A DNA stretch of 64,000 nucleotides from Mesostigma viride. Lineage: Eukaryota > Streptophyta > Mesostigmatophyceae > Mesostigmatales > Mesostigmataceae. The stretch spans positions 62,001 through 126,000 of the forward strand of contig RPFO01000934.1 in assembly GCA_009746045.1 (NCBI GenBank). Reading direction: 5' to 3'. Shown here piece after piece: positions 63,794 to 64,000 of the stretch; the first letter of the stretch is position 1; each line of letters begins with the position of its first letter. The notes below the pieces were generated by a model. It was not told where the DNA came from. It saw nothing but the letters and a program-made list of their open reading frames with translations, and searched no databases. Made by a program: the position numbers and the translations under genes.

Positions 63794-64000
63794 TATATAT
63801 ATGCCAACTGCACTAGAGATGGACAATTGTTACTGGACTGTCATCTCTCTAGCCATGCGACCACGTCACCACAACACACCACTCCATCGGCACCGGATAT
63901 CCGGTACCGATGGAGCACTATGCTGTCGACATTCTAGCTGGCACTGAAGTGTCGATCCACTCTCGTCACCTCAGTACCGTACAGGTACTGAGGTGGGAAA
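63794..64000. other. No gene; one palindrome
   Basis: Contains ccatcggcaccggatatccg with gtaccgatgg, a near-perfect ~30-bp palindrome centred at about 63901. Nothing else. Confidence 0.5.

Overview
The window is eukaryotic nuclear DNA. It has spliced genes with GT-AG introns, GC-rich exons in AT-richer and very repetitive introns, long microsatellites and many nested transposons. A four-domain voltage-gated Ca2+ channel (absent from land plants) together with tyrosine-recombinase retrotransposons flanked by split direct repeats (PAT/kangaroo/TOC type, well known in volvocine algae) suggests a green alga, perhaps a prasinophyte with an expanded genome. That assignment is inference; another protist lineage is possible.

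The backbone is one very large gene on the minus strand, running from about 44.8 kb (possible N-terminus) down to about 3.7 kb (possible C-terminal tail). It encodes a CaV/NaV-superfamily alpha subunit. I placed 22 exons whose splice sites and reading phases agree across nearly every junction. Domain I lies at 40.1-32.6 kb, the I-II linker and domain II S1 at 31.3-29.3 kb, the rest of domain II at 24.0-20.0 kb, the II-III linker at 20.0-17.9 kb, domain III at 17.6-11.4 kb, the III-IV linker at 10.8-10.2 kb, domain IV at 10.3-8.4 kb, and the post-S6 region at 8.0-7.0 kb. All four selectivity filters carry Glu (EEEE), which predicts Ca2+ selectivity, while the III-IV linker resembles the NaV inactivation-gate linker.

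The most unusual signal is inside the introns. At ten or so exon edges the exon-intron junction (exon end plus splice site) is repeated in the adjacent intron as decayed or amplified copies. Examples are 16 copies of a 34-bp unit containing a 5' splice site, pore-exon copies with altered filters, and several copies of a 3' splice site with its (CT)n tract.

Mobile elements fill the rest. These are: an inverted-5' non-LTR element (0.45-3.26 kb); a pair of inverted ~720-bp TIR elements in two introns of the channel (5.4-6.15 and 31.8-32.5 kb); a relic PAT-like element (13.3-16.7 kb); a short non-autonomous split-direct-repeat element (35.0-36.8 kb); a LINE with a restriction-like endonuclease and a doubled 3' end (41.7-43.2 kb); a PAT-like element (45.7-58.3 kb) with gag, RT-RNase H and tyrosine recombinase, itself split by a 6.7-kb TIR transposon with a 3-bp target duplication; and a cluster of Tc1-like elements with nested foldback insertions (58.8-63.8 kb).
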